A model generated the notes under the pieces. It was not told the origin of the DNA and made no database searches. It saw only the letters and a program-made list of their open reading frames with translations. The translations under genes were made by a program, and so were the position numbers. This document shows positions 8,063 to 17,413 of a DNA stretch of 64,000 bases, piece by piece. Numbering within the stretch: position 1 is the stretch's first letter; each line of letters starts with the position of its first letter. This stretch comes from JAPPHA01 sp963662815 (GTDB lineage Bacteria > Pseudomonadota > Alphaproteobacteria > Rhodobacterales > Rhodobacteraceae): positions 413,908 through 477,907 of the forward strand of contig CAXXWA010000040.1 in NCBI GenBank assembly GCA_963662815.2, written 5' to 3'.

Positions 8063-8902
8063 TCAGTGGCCGCCGCGAGACATAAAAGCGATTCTCTCGA
8101 AAAGATGGACGTCCTGCTCGTTCTTGATCAGCGCGCCGTAGAGACGCGGCAGCGCGTCCGCGCCGTTCCGGCGCATGTCCGTCGGATCGAGGTCTTCCGC
8201 GAGCAGCAGCTTGAGCCAGTCGAGCACCTCGGATGTCGATGGTTTCTTTTTCAGCCCGGGCGTTTCCCGCAGTTCGAAAAACTGCCCGAGGGCTTCGTCA
8301 ACCAGCGCTTCCCGAATGCCGGGGAAATGCACTTCCACGATCCGCCTCAACGTGTCGGCGTCCGGGAACCGGATGTAGTGGAAGAAGCAGCGGCGAAGGA
8401 AGGCGTCCGGCAATTCCTTCTCGTTGTTGGAGGTGATGATCACGATCGGGCGATTCCGCGCCCTGACGGTCTCGCCTGTTTCGTAGACGCTGAACTCCAT
8501 CCGGTCGAGTTCCTGGAGGAGATCGTTCGGAAACTCGATGTCTGCCTTGTCGATCTCGTCGATCAGCAGGACGCACTTCCCGCTCGCCTCGAACGCGCGC
8601 CAGAGGTGGCCCTTGCGAATGTAGTTCGAAATGTCCTGGACGCGCGCGTCGCCAAGCTGAGAGTCGCGCAGCCGCGCCACGGCGTCGTATTCGTAGAGGC
8701 CCTGTTGGGCCCGGGTCGTGGACTTGACGTTCCATTCGAGGATCGGGACCCCAAGGGCGCGCGCAACCTGCCGGGCCAGATCCGTCTTGCCGGTGCCCGG
8801 TTCGCCCTTGACCAGAAGCGGCCGTTCCAGCGAGATGGCCGCATTAACCGCGATCTTCAGATCTCCCGTGGCGACGTAGGTGTCGCTCCCTTCGAATTTC
8901 AT
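8063..8902 (-). CDS. MoxR-family AAA+ ATPase
   Basis: 279 residues. Walker A is LLVKGEPGTGKTDLA (about residues 30-44), Walker B is CVLLIDEIDKAD, and sensor 1 with its arginine finger is IITSNNEKELPDAFLRRCFFH. The QGLYEYDAVARLRDSQL insert is characteristic of the CoxD/MoxR branch. Family members couple ATP hydrolysis to remodelling or metal loading of a client enzyme and act with VWA proteins, one of which is encoded three genes downstream. It is the first gene of the minus-strand set; the 500 bases upstream hold no gene and should contain the promoter. Confidence 0.92.
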   Translation of the reverse strand: MKFEGSDTYVATGDLKIAVNAAISLERPLLVKGEPGTGKTDLARQVARALGVPILEWNVKSTTRAQQGLYEYDAVARLRDSQLGDARVQDISNYIRKGHLWRAFEASGKCVLLIDEIDKADIEFPNDLLQELDRMEFSVYETGETVRARNRPIVIITSNNEKELPDAFLRRCFFHYIRFPDADTLRRIVEVHFPGIREALVDEALGQFFELRETPGLKKKPSTSEVLDWLKLLLAEDLDPTDMRRNGADALPRLYGALIKNEQDVHLFERIAFMSRGGH

Positions 8903-9401
8903 GCGTGCTGCTCCACCCCAGGCGCCGGGTCCGGCGTTCGGCGCCTTATGGGGTGTTTTCGAACCAGCGTAAAGCCGGAGACAGCTGCGCCGCGGTCATC
9001 GCCGCTTGCGTCGCCAAGCTGCGCCACCCAGCCGCACATCAGCCCTGGTCCCTCGTCCGCCGGCATCCGTCACGCGCGCACCGGGGCGACGAAAACTGCC
9101 GAGAGCAAAGCATCCTCCCGGAGCAGCGTCGTAATGGCCCAGCGTGCGGCGACGGCTCGGCGCCGGGGGCCCGTCCTGCCGCATCAACCGCTGCGCGGCT
9201 TCATTCAGGGCTTCGAACGGGGGCCATGGCATCTCCCGCCCGTCTCAGGAACGGACTCGAAAGCCCGGCTTTCGCCGGACTTGCAGCGGCCAAATCCAGA
9301 TGCGCTCGCCACACCCCACAAACTTGCGGAGTTCGCGTCCATCGCGGCGCGCCATGTTCGATTGACACTGTACCTCGATTGCCCGATACGCTGGAAAGAT
9401 C
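8903..9401. other. intergenic, no gene recognised
   Basis: Region between the MoxR gene (leftward) and the MMPL exporter (rightward). Open frames exist on both strands, but their translations are arginine- and alanine-rich shadows with no domain and no ribosome-binding site. Two divergent promoters are expected here; I could not fix either one. Confidence 0.5.
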
Positions 9402-11726
9402 ATGGACACCTTCATTTCACTCGTAATGAACCGGCGGTGGCTCACCGTGTTGGTTTCGTTGCTTGCAATTTTCTTGATTGCCGCCGGAACTGTGCGGTTG
9501 GTTGAGGTCGACGTGGATTTTCGAAATCACTTCGGCAAGAACGACCCGCGCCTTGTCGCGCTTGAACAACTGGAAGACACCTACGCGCTGTCCGATTCCC
9601 TCCTAGTCGTCATGGCGCCAGAAGATGGCACGATCTTCACGCGCGATGCGCTCATGGCCGTCGAGGAGATGACTGAACAACTCTGGCAAACTCCTTTCGT
9701 TACGCGTGTCGACTCGATCACCAACTACTCGCATAGCTGGGCAGTCGGGGACGAACTGATCATCGAGCCGCTGATCGATGACGCAGCCGGTCTGACCGAA
9801 AGCGAACTGGAGCAGACCAGGGAAATCGCTCTCGGAACCGAGGAGATTTCCGGTCGCTACGTTTCCCGGGATGGGCGCGTCGCGGGATTGACGGTCAATG
9901 TCGTGCTTCCGGATGCCGGCCGGCAGCAGGCCAAAGTGGACGTAGTTGACTTTCTGCACGCCGCCGCCGCCGAAGCCCGCGCCAGCCATGCGAACATCGA
10001 ATACCACCTCACGGGCGGTCTCTTTCTCAACCGTTCCGTTCGCGATGCGCTCAACGAAGACATGAGTAAGCTCGGACTGATCGCGCTCACTACGATGCTG
10101 GTTGTGGCTTTTGCAATGCTGCGCTCGGTATCCGCTGTGGTCGCAGTCATCATCTTGCTGGTTGCAGTCGTCATGTCAGGACTTGGATTTGCAGGCTGGG
10201 TCGGCATGAAGCTCTATGGTGAAAGCGGGGCGGCGCTGTTCGTACTGATGGCGGTTACCGTCGCGCATTGCATGCATATCGTTGAGGGAATGCTGGCGCA
10301 GATGCGTCAGGGCATGGACCGAACGCAGGCAGTCATTCATTCCATGCGGTCGAACGTGTGGCCCGTGTTCCTCACATCGGTCACGACGGCGATCGGTTTT
10401 CTGAGCTTGAACTTCTCCGAGATGCCGCCGTTTCGAATTATGGGAAACATCGTCGCGTTCGGCGCAATGTGCGCCTTTGTCTTCGCTGTCACACTCTTGC
10501 CCGCAGTGCTTTCGCTTCTTCCAGTGAGCGCACGGCCAAAGCGCGAAGGAAAGCGCAGCTTCTTCGATCTGCTCGGGCGGTTCGTCGTCTATCACCACAT
10601 TGTGCTGTTGTTTTCGTTCGGGGCAATTGTCATCGCGCTCATCGCCGGCGTTGCACGGATCGAACTCAACGAAGACCCTCTCAAGCTTCTCGACAGGAGC
10701 TACGAGTACCGCCGGTCCACGGACTTCGTCAGCGAGAATTTTTCGGGACTGGAGCCGTTCGAGTATTCGCTCAGCGCCGGTCGGGAGGCGGGCATCACGG
10801 ATGTCGGTTATCTGCGTGACGTCGATGCCTTTGCCACGTGGTACAAGGCGCAGCCGGAAGTCGCCCACGTGTTCGCAATTACAGACATCCTCAAGCGGCT
10901 GAACAGGAATTTGAATGGTGACGACCCGGACTACTACGTTGTGCCAGACGAGTCCGACCTCGCCGCGCAATATTTGTTGCTGTACGAGTTTTCCTTGCCG
11001 GCGGGACTTGACCTGAACAATCTCGTTGATGTCGAAAGATCCGCCACGCGCATGACGGTCGTGCTGAAGAGTCTGTCCGCGAAGGAGAAGATAGGTCTGG
11101 ACAACCGCGCGCAGGCGTGGTTGCGGCAAAACGCACCTAGTCTTGAAACTGGCGCCACCGGCGTACCGCTTGTCGGAGCCTATTCGATCAAGAGAAACAT
11201 CGAAAAGATGCTTATCGGCACCGTCGTCGCTATGGCGGTTGTCTCGTTATTGCTCGTCTTCATCTTCAAGAGCCTGCGGTTCGGCCTGATTAGCCTGATA
11301 CCCAATTTCGTCCCCGCCGCCATGGCGATGGGCGCGTGGGGCTACACAGTGGGAGAGGTAGGAGTCGCGGCATCGGTTGTGACCGCCCTTGCTTTTGGAA
11401 TAATCGTCGACGATACGATTCATTTCCTGACGAAGTACCTTCGCGCCCGCAAGCAAGGACTACTGCCCTCAGAATCCGTTCAGTCGGCGCTCAGCACGGT
11501 GGGCAAGGCGCTGTTCGCGACCACGCTCGTGTTTGCTCTCGGATTCCTCGTGTTCGGGGCATCCGGAATGGCGAACAACCAAGCGTTGGGGCTACTCATG
11601 GGGATAACGGTCATAATCGCCCTGCTGGCAGATTTCCTGTTCCTTCCTCCCCTCCTGATTGCGCTTGATGGAGCCAAGGAGACAACCGAGCAGATAAGGG
11701 AGCGTTTGCGGCAAGAGGATGTTTAG
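9402..11726 (+). CDS. MMPL/RND-family exporter (first copy)
   Basis: 774 residues, a duplicated RND fold. The N-terminal helix is WLTVLVSLLAIFLIAAGTV, then a large periplasmic loop (residues ~30-215), then five clustered helices including VLMAVTVAHCMHIVEGMLAQ. The second half begins with VVYHHIVLLFSFGAIVIALI, followed by a second periplasmic loop and the helix set ending GIIVDDTIHFLTKYLRAR. That motif, with its paired acidic residues, is the proton-relay signature of the HpnN/MMPL exporters of lipids and hydrophobic metabolites. GGAAAG lies just before the ATG. A clear paralogue occurs at 59335-61671, and a LolA-like protein, a usual partner, at 41608. The substrate is unknown; export of a hydrophobic natural product or lipid is the best guess. 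Confidence 0.9.
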   Translation: MDTFISLVMNRRWLTVLVSLLAIFLIAAGTVRLVEVDVDFRNHFGKNDPRLVALEQLEDTYALSDSLLVVMAPEDGTIFTRDALMAVEEMTEQLWQTPFVTRVDSITNYSHSWAVGDELIIEPLIDDAAGLTESELEQTREIALGTEEISGRYVSRDGRVAGLTVNVVLPDAGRQQAKVDVVDFLHAAAAEARASHANIEYHLTGGLFLNRSVRDALNEDMSKLGLIALTTMLVVAFAMLRSVSAVVAVIILLVAVVMSGLGFAGWVGMKLYGESGAALFVLMAVTVAHCMHIVEGMLAQMRQGMDRTQAVIHSMRSNVWPVFLTSVTTAIGFLSLNFSEMPPFRIMGNIVAFGAMCAFVFAVTLLPAVLSLLPVSARPKREGKRSFFDLLGRFVVYHHIVLLFSFGAIVIALIAGVARIELNEDPLKLLDRSYEYRRSTDFVSENFSGLEPFEYSLSAGREAGITDVGYLRDVDAFATWYKAQPEVAHVFAITDILKRLNRNLNGDDPDYYVVPDESDLAAQYLLLYEFSLPAGLDLNNLVDVERSATRMTVVLKSLSAKEKIGLDNRAQAWLRQNAPSLETGATGVPLVGAYSIKRNIEKMLIGTVVAMAVVSLLLVFIFKSLRFGLISLIPNFVPAAMAMGAWGYTVGEVGVAASVVTALAFGIIVDDTIHFLTKYLRARKQGLLPSESVQSALSTVGKALFATTLVFALGFLVFGASGMANNQALGLLMGITVIIALLADFLFLPPLLIALDGAKETTEQIRERLRQEDV

Positions 11727-12121
11727 ATTTCCGGTAGCGCTTGGTCCGACTCCCACGATCGGAAGGGAACCTTTCCGCCAACTTCGCCGCTCCTCCGAAT
11801 CCCTTCTTGAGGCAGGGAAACTCCCCACGGAGATTCCCGGGCGGAAAAGTACGGCACCCTCCGTGCTTCTCGCTGCCGCACTTCCGAGCCACTTGACCGG
11901 CAACACCATACAAAGGATGAGTGCGCGCACCCTGCACGACGCTTCAAGAAACCGCCCCTGTTATCGCCTTTGGCCTGAATTTATGCCTCGTCCGATGCCG
12001 CGGCATTCTGGATGGCACGACGAAAAAACAAACCTCCGCAACCCGTTGTCCTGCAACTCAGATCATTCGATGCGTTGGTTCGCGGTCGGTCGTCGGAGCA
12101 GGCACCAACCAATTTCGCAAG
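11727..12121. other. intergenic between convergent genes
   Basis: The MMPL and P450-fusion genes converge here. The short open frames in it lack ribosome-binding sites and recognisable domains. I see no clear rho-independent terminator. Confidence 0.45.
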
Positions 12122-14149
12122 TCAGGCTGGAAGTTCCCGCCTCTTCTCCACGACCTTTACCTGCAGCGATTTGCTGGGAGACATCGACGGAAACGGACTG
12201 AGCTTGAGTTGACGATTGATCGGAAAAACTTCAAATGTAAAATAATGGGCAATCATCAACAGATTGATTGCAAGCTGTAATTCCACCCACCGGAATCCGA
12301 GGCACAAATGGGTGCCCAACCCGTACGGTGCGTAAGCAGTGCCAAGGTGCTCGTTGCGTGATGGCAAGTAACGATCAATGTCAAACTTGTGAGGATCCGG
12401 GAAAAGGTCGCTCATGTAATGCGTTGCTGTCTGCGCAATATGGACGCGTGCGCCAACCGGCAGTTCGAAGCCCTCAATCACGCATGTGTTCATCACGTTG
12501 CGGATGGCCATGGGAATGGTCGGATACATCCTCAAAGTTTCCATCACGAAGCGACTCGTAACATCTATGGCAGTTTCCGAGAAATCCGCACCGTCTGGGT
12601 CTCCATCGCCAAAAAGCGCATCTGCCTCACTCTGGATTCTTTCGTGAAACTTGCGGTGCGACGCCATGGCGTAAAGCGCGAAACCCAGCATGTCTCCGAG
12701 GTAAACGCTTGCAAGCGCCGGCGTGGAGAGAAAGAACTTCAGATTTGCCTCGGGAAGAAATTGCGGATCGCTGGCATGGAGGCTTAGCAAGTCATCCACA
12801 AAATTTCGCGGGCATCCCGCTCGCTGGGCCGGTGTGTGGGCAAACTGGATCTGCTCAACCACAGATACGATTGCCTTGGCACGACGCTTCATGCTCGGGG
12901 TGTGCGATAGGAACTTGGGAAGCACGCGTGCGACATGGGTGAGGAGAACCCGTTCCTTGTACTTTATCAGGTCATAAATGACGTCTTGCGTATCAATGCC
13001 GGTCATAAGTGGGGAAATCTGGGTGTTGGCCAAATATCGGCACTCACTCGCGGGCCGCAGCAGCGCACCTTCCTCCCAATCCGAGATGAATTGCCGAATG
13101 CGAAGGTATAGAGTGTCAAGGTGCTCCTTAAGCCTGCTGCGGGAATAGCTATGATGCATTACCTTGCGGAGTCGGAAATGATCGGAGCCATCGAGAGAAG
13201 GGAATACACCGTGAGCGCCATACAGTTTTTCGATGTCGGCGAAGTAGTCCGCTGATCTAAGGTATCTGCGCCCCTTTCGGTGCACCCATTGATTGACTTC
13301 GGGTCCGGCCGCAAAAATCAATGGTTGCGAAAATGGCGGCCTTATCTGAAATATGGGACCGTATTCCTTCGCAAGGTCCGAAAAGAGTGCTGGAACATTG
13401 CCGGATAGCAAATGCCGACTCCGCAGCACATCGAGCCATTTTACACTTGGGTGATCCTTGATTCCGACGGCGCGCTGAACCCGTGGGTTGTCGATGTTGT
13501 GCTTGACCGCCTCGGCGACAGTGCGACCGATAAGGTCCATATTGCAAATTTGCTCAATTCTCCGTTCGGACTCCGTATCCAGATTGAACATAAACCGAAG
13601 AACGTCACAGGTGTTGGCGAGACCAACGATGATGGCGTCTCTCGGATCAGGCAATGCATCGGTCAGAATAATCGAGGAAATACGCGCCTTGACGAATTGT
13701 CCAATGGTCCTGTTCTCGGGCCCTCCTTGCTTTGTCGCGTGCAATTTAATCGGAACCAGCGTGTAGAATTCGCCGTCATGGCGCTCCAGGATTTTCAGGC
13801 TGAGCAAGCGTTCAAGCGTCAGGTTGATAACCGATTCGGCATGAGCCACCAGCCGTTCAACCCAGTATTGCGTATCCCGATGTTCGTGGCTTTCGATGAT
13901 TTCCTTCAGAATGGGATCCAGGGCCGGATCTCCTGTTTCGGTCGGGTCAAGGAGATGCAGCGACGTCATATCCGTATCGATGCGCGAAAGGAGCGAAAGT
14001 TCCGCAAGAACCGCGCCGACGATGGCGCAGTTCATGTTCCAGCCCGGCACTTGGTGAAAGTAACCATTGGACTCGTTGAAGAGCATCAAGACGAACTCAT
14101 CGACCAGGCTCAGTGGCCGGATCGTCAAGTCATGTGTGGTGGCATCCAT
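12122..14149 (-). CDS. GPP34-domain / cytochrome P450 fusion protein
   Basis: 675 residues. Residues ~10-235 match the GPP34 (GOLPH3-like) domain: LSLVDEFVLMLFNESNGYF, AIVGAVLAELSLLSRI, LLDPTETGDPALDPILKEI, YWVERL and LPDPRDAIIVGLANTCDVL follow its order. Residues ~245-675 are a cytochrome P450: ExxR is ETLRM (537-540), followed by DPHKFDIDRYLPSR and the haem loop YGLGTHLCLG with Cys616. The first haem-loop residue is Tyr rather than Phe. The I-helix reads VYLGDMLGFALYAM and lacks the usual AGxxT acid-alcohol pair, so peroxygenase or other atypical chemistry is possible. AAGGAGG sits nine bases before the ATG, and the start overlaps the stop of an upstream ORF (TGATG). GOLPH3 binds membrane phosphoinositides; here the domain may place the P450 at the membrane or on a partner. 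Confidence 0.88.
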   Translation of the reverse strand: MDATTHDLTIRPLSLVDEFVLMLFNESNGYFHQVPGWNMNCAIVGAVLAELSLLSRIDTDMTSLHLLDPTETGDPALDPILKEIIESHEHRDTQYWVERLVAHAESVINLTLERLLSLKILERHDGEFYTLVPIKLHATKQGGPENRTIGQFVKARISSIILTDALPDPRDAIIVGLANTCDVLRFMFNLDTESERRIEQICNMDLIGRTVAEAVKHNIDNPRVQRAVGIKDHPSVKWLDVLRSRHLLSGNVPALFSDLAKEYGPIFQIRPPFSQPLIFAAGPEVNQWVHRKGRRYLRSADYFADIEKLYGAHGVFPSLDGSDHFRLRKVMHHSYSRSRLKEHLDTLYLRIRQFISDWEEGALLRPASECRYLANTQISPLMTGIDTQDVIYDLIKYKERVLLTHVARVLPKFLSHTPSMKRRAKAIVSVVEQIQFAHTPAQRAGCPRNFVDDLLSLHASDPQFLPEANLKFFLSTPALASVYLGDMLGFALYAMASHRKFHERIQSEADALFGDGDPDGADFSETAIDVTSRFVMETLRMYPTIPMAIRNVMNTCVIEGFELPVGARVHIAQTATHYMSDLFPDPHKFDIDRYLPSRNEHLGTAYAPYGLGTHLCLGFRWVELQLAINLLMIAHYFTFEVFPINRQLKLSPFPSMSPSKSLQVKVVEKRRELPA

Positions 14150-14376
14150 CACGCATGACCTCCTTGCGACCGACAAGATGATAGCGTGCAGTCGCAGGAA
14201 GTGACGTGTGGCGAGATTGGAAGTGGGGGAATTTCAGCGAATGAGACAAAGTCGGAAGGAAGCTTGGACAGCATTGATTCTGCAGAGTGCAGCAGCATCA
14301 AGCAGTGCCCAAAGGCAATTATGAAGCCGGGACCGGGCATCGCGTTTCCTTGCCCCAATTCCACTCCGAACTGCAT
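14149..14376 (-). CDS. 75-aa ORF translationally coupled to the GPP34-P450 gene, Cys-rich tail
   Basis: Starts at ATG 14376 with an AGAGG motif seven bases upstream; its TGA shares a base with the P450 start (TGATG). The middle is hydrophobic (PGFIIAFGHCLMLLHSAES). It is followed by a proline-rich stretch (FAEIPPLPISPHV) and a tail with three cysteines, TSCDCTLSSCRS. I recognise no family. The coupling and the cysteine tail raise the possibility of a second precursor peptide or a small partner of the fusion protein, but it has no NHLP-type leader. It may be an unused leader ORF. Confidence 0.4.
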   Translation of the reverse strand: MQFGVELGQGNAMPGPGFIIAFGHCLMLLHSAESMLSKLPSDFVSFAEIPPLPISPHVTSCDCTLSSCRSQGGHA

Positions 14377-14589
14377 GGCTGAACCTCTATTTTGGAGAGG
14401 AGCGGCCGGCCTTTCGATATTCTGACGCTTCATTTCGTCTGGTAATTGTATGCCATTGTCACAGGCTGGTCAACTTTTATGCCGCAATCCCCGCAATCTG
14501 CAATTAGTTGGAGGACAAGTTGTGGCGAATGGTGCAATTGGCCTGCAGCGTATGGACTTCGCCGGCCACCTTCCGACCCACGAAGGCGG

Positions 14590-15090
14590 GCATGAAGGAC
14601 ATAGACGAACTGAAATGCTTCGGGGACGGGGCCCAGGCACGGTTTGCCACCCTCGGCGACCTGCGTCCCGGCACGCTGCACGGGAACTGCCGAGGGTGCG
14701 GCAAGCCCGACCGCCGCTGCGCCGGCCGCGACATCCCCTGTGCACGGTCCTAACTGCGCGCCCAACCGCTCAACCCTCATTCCGCCCGACGAGTACGAGC
14801 GGACCCAACGCCTCGTCGAGGAGCAAGATCGCTTCCTCGACATCCCGGCGCGGAATCCGGAAGCCGGCGAGGCGCCTGCCGACACGGTACGCGCAGGAGG
14901 GCGGGACACGGACGGCTCGGAAATCGGGTGCTCTTCGCGCAGTCGTTTGCGGCGGAGGTCTCGAAGGACATCGAGTGCCTGACCGGCTGTCCGGTCGACG
15001 TGCCGGACTTCGAGGTCCTGGAGCGCGAGGCCCACACGGCTGCGATTCCGGCCACAACGAGTCCTGCGGAAGCCCGCGAGAAACCATGGG
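14590..15090 (+). pseudogene. ISKra4-like element remnant (5' part only)
   Basis: The plus strand encodes KDIDELKCFGDGAQARFATL followed by GDLRPGTLHGNCRGCGKPDR, closely matching the N-terminal reading of the larger ISKra4-like copy at 45975-47690. It then shifts frame and continues as FAQSFAAEVSKDIECLTGCP and VDVPDFEVLEREA, again matching that copy. The catalytic C-terminal half is absent. It is a truncated, frameshifted relic with no coding function. Confidence 0.65.
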
Positions 15091-15274
15091 ATCGGGTCTC
15101 GGGAAACAGTCACTAGCCCGCATATTTCGCCAAAGGGAGGTGCGTGGGCCCTAGTTTGCGGTATTTTTGAATGATTATAACAAAATACGCAGCTACGTGG
15201 ACGCGACTCCATGCACATAGAGCGTACTTTACCGCAACCGGAATTCGAAGCCCTCGGAAAGCGCCAGGTCATCG

Positions 15275-16200
15275 GGAATTCTACGGCAGCCGGATGACTT
15301 CCGGCGCGGGCGCCCTGCCGCTGCGGGAAGCCGATCGCCGGTTCGGCGTCACCGATTTCCCTCTGCAGTGCGGGCAGGAAGGCCGCTTCTTCCGCGGGTA
15401 TCTTGGTTCATTGGCGTTGTCTTCCGCTGTAAATTTCATGCGGCCCTCGGAAATCAATGCGCCGCACGGCGTCTTGAACGTACCCGGGCGGATCGCGCCA
15501 GAAATCCGGGCTGCCTAGCCGGAGACCCGAATCCTGCTGCGCGGCGACTCCGGCACTTGCCGCGAGGGAGTCAAGGGCTGGTGCGAGGTGGAAGGTATCG
15601 ACTGTGCGTGCGGTCTTGCCAGCGATCCACTGCTGCGCCGGCGCATTGTCGGGGCGATGCGCAGGTCGCGGCGCCGGTGTGCGGCGGCGAAACAGCCGTC
15701 ACGGCGGTTCCGCTGCCGGACACGGAAGAGTTGGCGCCGCAAGCGTCGAGTGGCGTCCAAGGCGGAATGGCTTCCGGGGCAGCGCTGCGGCAAGCCACGG
15801 TTCGCGATAGCCAGTCTCCCGAAGGACTGGATCGATGTCTGGGCCGTCCGCAAGGACCTGCAATGCGGATGCGGAGATGTGGAAATTCGCGAGAAGGAAC
15901 AGCAGTTTCGGCTTCTTTCAGATCGCGTCTCCTCCGTCACCATAAGGACCAGCAAGCCGCCGCTTTCACTTCCCGGACTTGCCGGCATTCCCATGACAAT
16001 CCCCGCTGTGTGGGGTTGCAGGGCACCGATCTCGCCACGACACGCGTAGACACCATCCGGTCTCGAATGCTCGGGCCCTCGGGGCGCATCCGGGTGAAGG
16101 TGGGCAGGGTCTGGTTTTCCTTTGCGTCGGTGATTCCGTTGCAGGATGCCTTCAAGCAGGCACTTGCCAACCTGCGCGCGGCACCGGTACGTGCTCCGCC
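15275..16200 (+). pseudogene. IS1380-family transposase remnant
   Basis: Pieces of an IS1380 transposase appear in order in different frames. TSGAGALPLREADRRFGVTD lies near 15300, RGDSGTCREGVKGWCEVEGI near 15540-15600, RFRCRTRKSWRRKRRVASKA near 15705-15765, DRVSSVTIRTSKPPLSLPGL near 15920, and RVWFSFASVIPLQDAFKQAL near 16105-16170. The order and spacing follow the intact family protein, but several frame changes and a deletion between the first two blocks make it inactive. Confidence 0.7.
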
Positions 16201-16260
16201 CGGGCAATCGCGCTCCCCACGCGAACCCGGCTTTCCGGCAGCGTCGCAAAGGACACTAAG

Positions 16261-16738
16261 GGGGAAGTGAGTCCGCAGCGCACGGAACCGTGCACACTGC
16301 ATCCTGGAAAACGACTTCGCGCCTGGACTTGCGCGCGGAAACTGGGCTCGATCCGGCCTGAACCCTGACGAAAGCCGCCCTCAACGAGTTGTCGCGGCCA
16401 CCAGCCGCGAAATCGCAGAACAACAGACCTGACCGCAGGCTCGTTGTGATATGCAGCGCTGGCAGTGGACCGTTCGGATCAGGTCGCGCAAAGTCTTGGA
16501 TTTGTGACGAACGAAACGCCAAACCGGCAGATGCCGGTCCAGGCAGCGGACCGGCGCACGATGAAAACCGCTCTCGTGGGCCGGGCTGGCCGCTCATCCG
16601 CGAATCCCGGCGGACGGAAGCGCGCACGAGACCAAGGGGCGCCGGGATGCTTCCGAGGGGTGACAACTCCGCGCAAGTCGGATAATCGGGCGCACAATTG
16701 ATTTTCCGGGCTTCGGGCCTGCCCTCGCATGAAAGAAA
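16261..16738. other. intergenic upstream of dksA
   Basis: About 480 bases with no convincing gene. The open frames are arginine- or proline-rich shadows without ribosome-binding sites. It should contain the dksA promoter, which I could not identify. Confidence 0.4.
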
Positions 16739-17170
16739 ATGATGGAGAGGATGGCGGACACTGCATTCGACGTGGATTACCGACCGGCAGAAAACGAACC
16801 GTTCATGAACGAGCGTCAGCTTGAATACTTCCGCCGAAAACTGCTCGTCTGGAAGCGGTCGCTTCTGGAAGAAAGCAAGGACACGATCGAGCACATGCAA
16901 ACGGGTTCGAGAAAACTGTCGGACATGGCTGACAGGGCGTCCGAGGAGACGGACCGGGCGATAGAGCTCAGAACGCGCGACCGACAGCGCAAGCTCGTGT
17001 CGAAAATTGACGCCGCCCTGCGACGCATCGATGACGGATCATACGGATACTGCGAGGCGACCGGCGAACCAATCTCCCTGAAGCGACTTGACGCGCGACC
17101 AATCGCGACGCTGTCGCTCGAGGCTCAGGAAATGCACGAACGCAAGGAGCGGGTTCATCGCGACGACTGA
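16739..17170 (+). CDS. dksA: DksA/TraR-family RNA polymerase-binding regulator
   Basis: 143 residues. A coiled-coil hairpin (residues ~25-100) with the DRASEETDRAIELRTRDRQR segment is followed by a zinc-finger-like region and the C-terminal helix LEAQEMHERKERVHRD. Conserved tip acidic residues of DksA (DMADRASEE) are present. The finger reads YGYCEATGEPISLKRLDARP, so only one of the four classical cysteines remains, as is common in alphaproteobacterial DksA. The protein enters the secondary channel of RNA polymerase and, with ppGpp, adjusts stable RNA and amino-acid promoters. Two nearby ATGs compete for the start (16739 and 16751, MADTAF). It stands alone, 243 bases before the peptide importer. 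Confidence 0.93.
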   Translation: MMERMADTAFDVDYRPAENEPFMNERQLEYFRRKLLVWKRSLLEESKDTIEHMQTGSRKLSDMADRASEETDRAIELRTRDRQRKLVSKIDAALRRIDDGSYGYCEATGEPISLKRLDARPIATLSLEAQEMHERKERVHRDD

Positions 17171-17413
17171 AGGTTACGCCTTTCCGGCAACAGACCCGCC
17201 GCGCGGACCGACAGAATTGCGTCGAGGGGCTTTCAGGCCTTTGCGGCGCCGACCGAAGGGGCTGCTGGCGCAGGATCAAGATCAGCAGTTTTCGGCGTAG
17301 CATTGGTGGATGCCCTTACTTGGTCTTCTTGCGGCGCATGGCAACATGTGCTTTGCTGACTTTGCACGCCCCGGGGACGCGGCCCGGACACTGACAGCTT
17401 GACGTAGGCATGA

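Noticed and set aside
8027..9505. 492-codon plus-strand frame across the MoxR gene
   Set aside because: Antisense to MoxR for most of its length; GC-rich codons keep it open by chance.
17316..17411. 31-aa minus-strand ORF (MPTSSCQCPGRVPG...MRRKKTK) divergent from oppD
   Set aside because: Attractive basic tail and two cysteines, but no ribosome-binding site and only two bases from the oppD start; not enough to call it.
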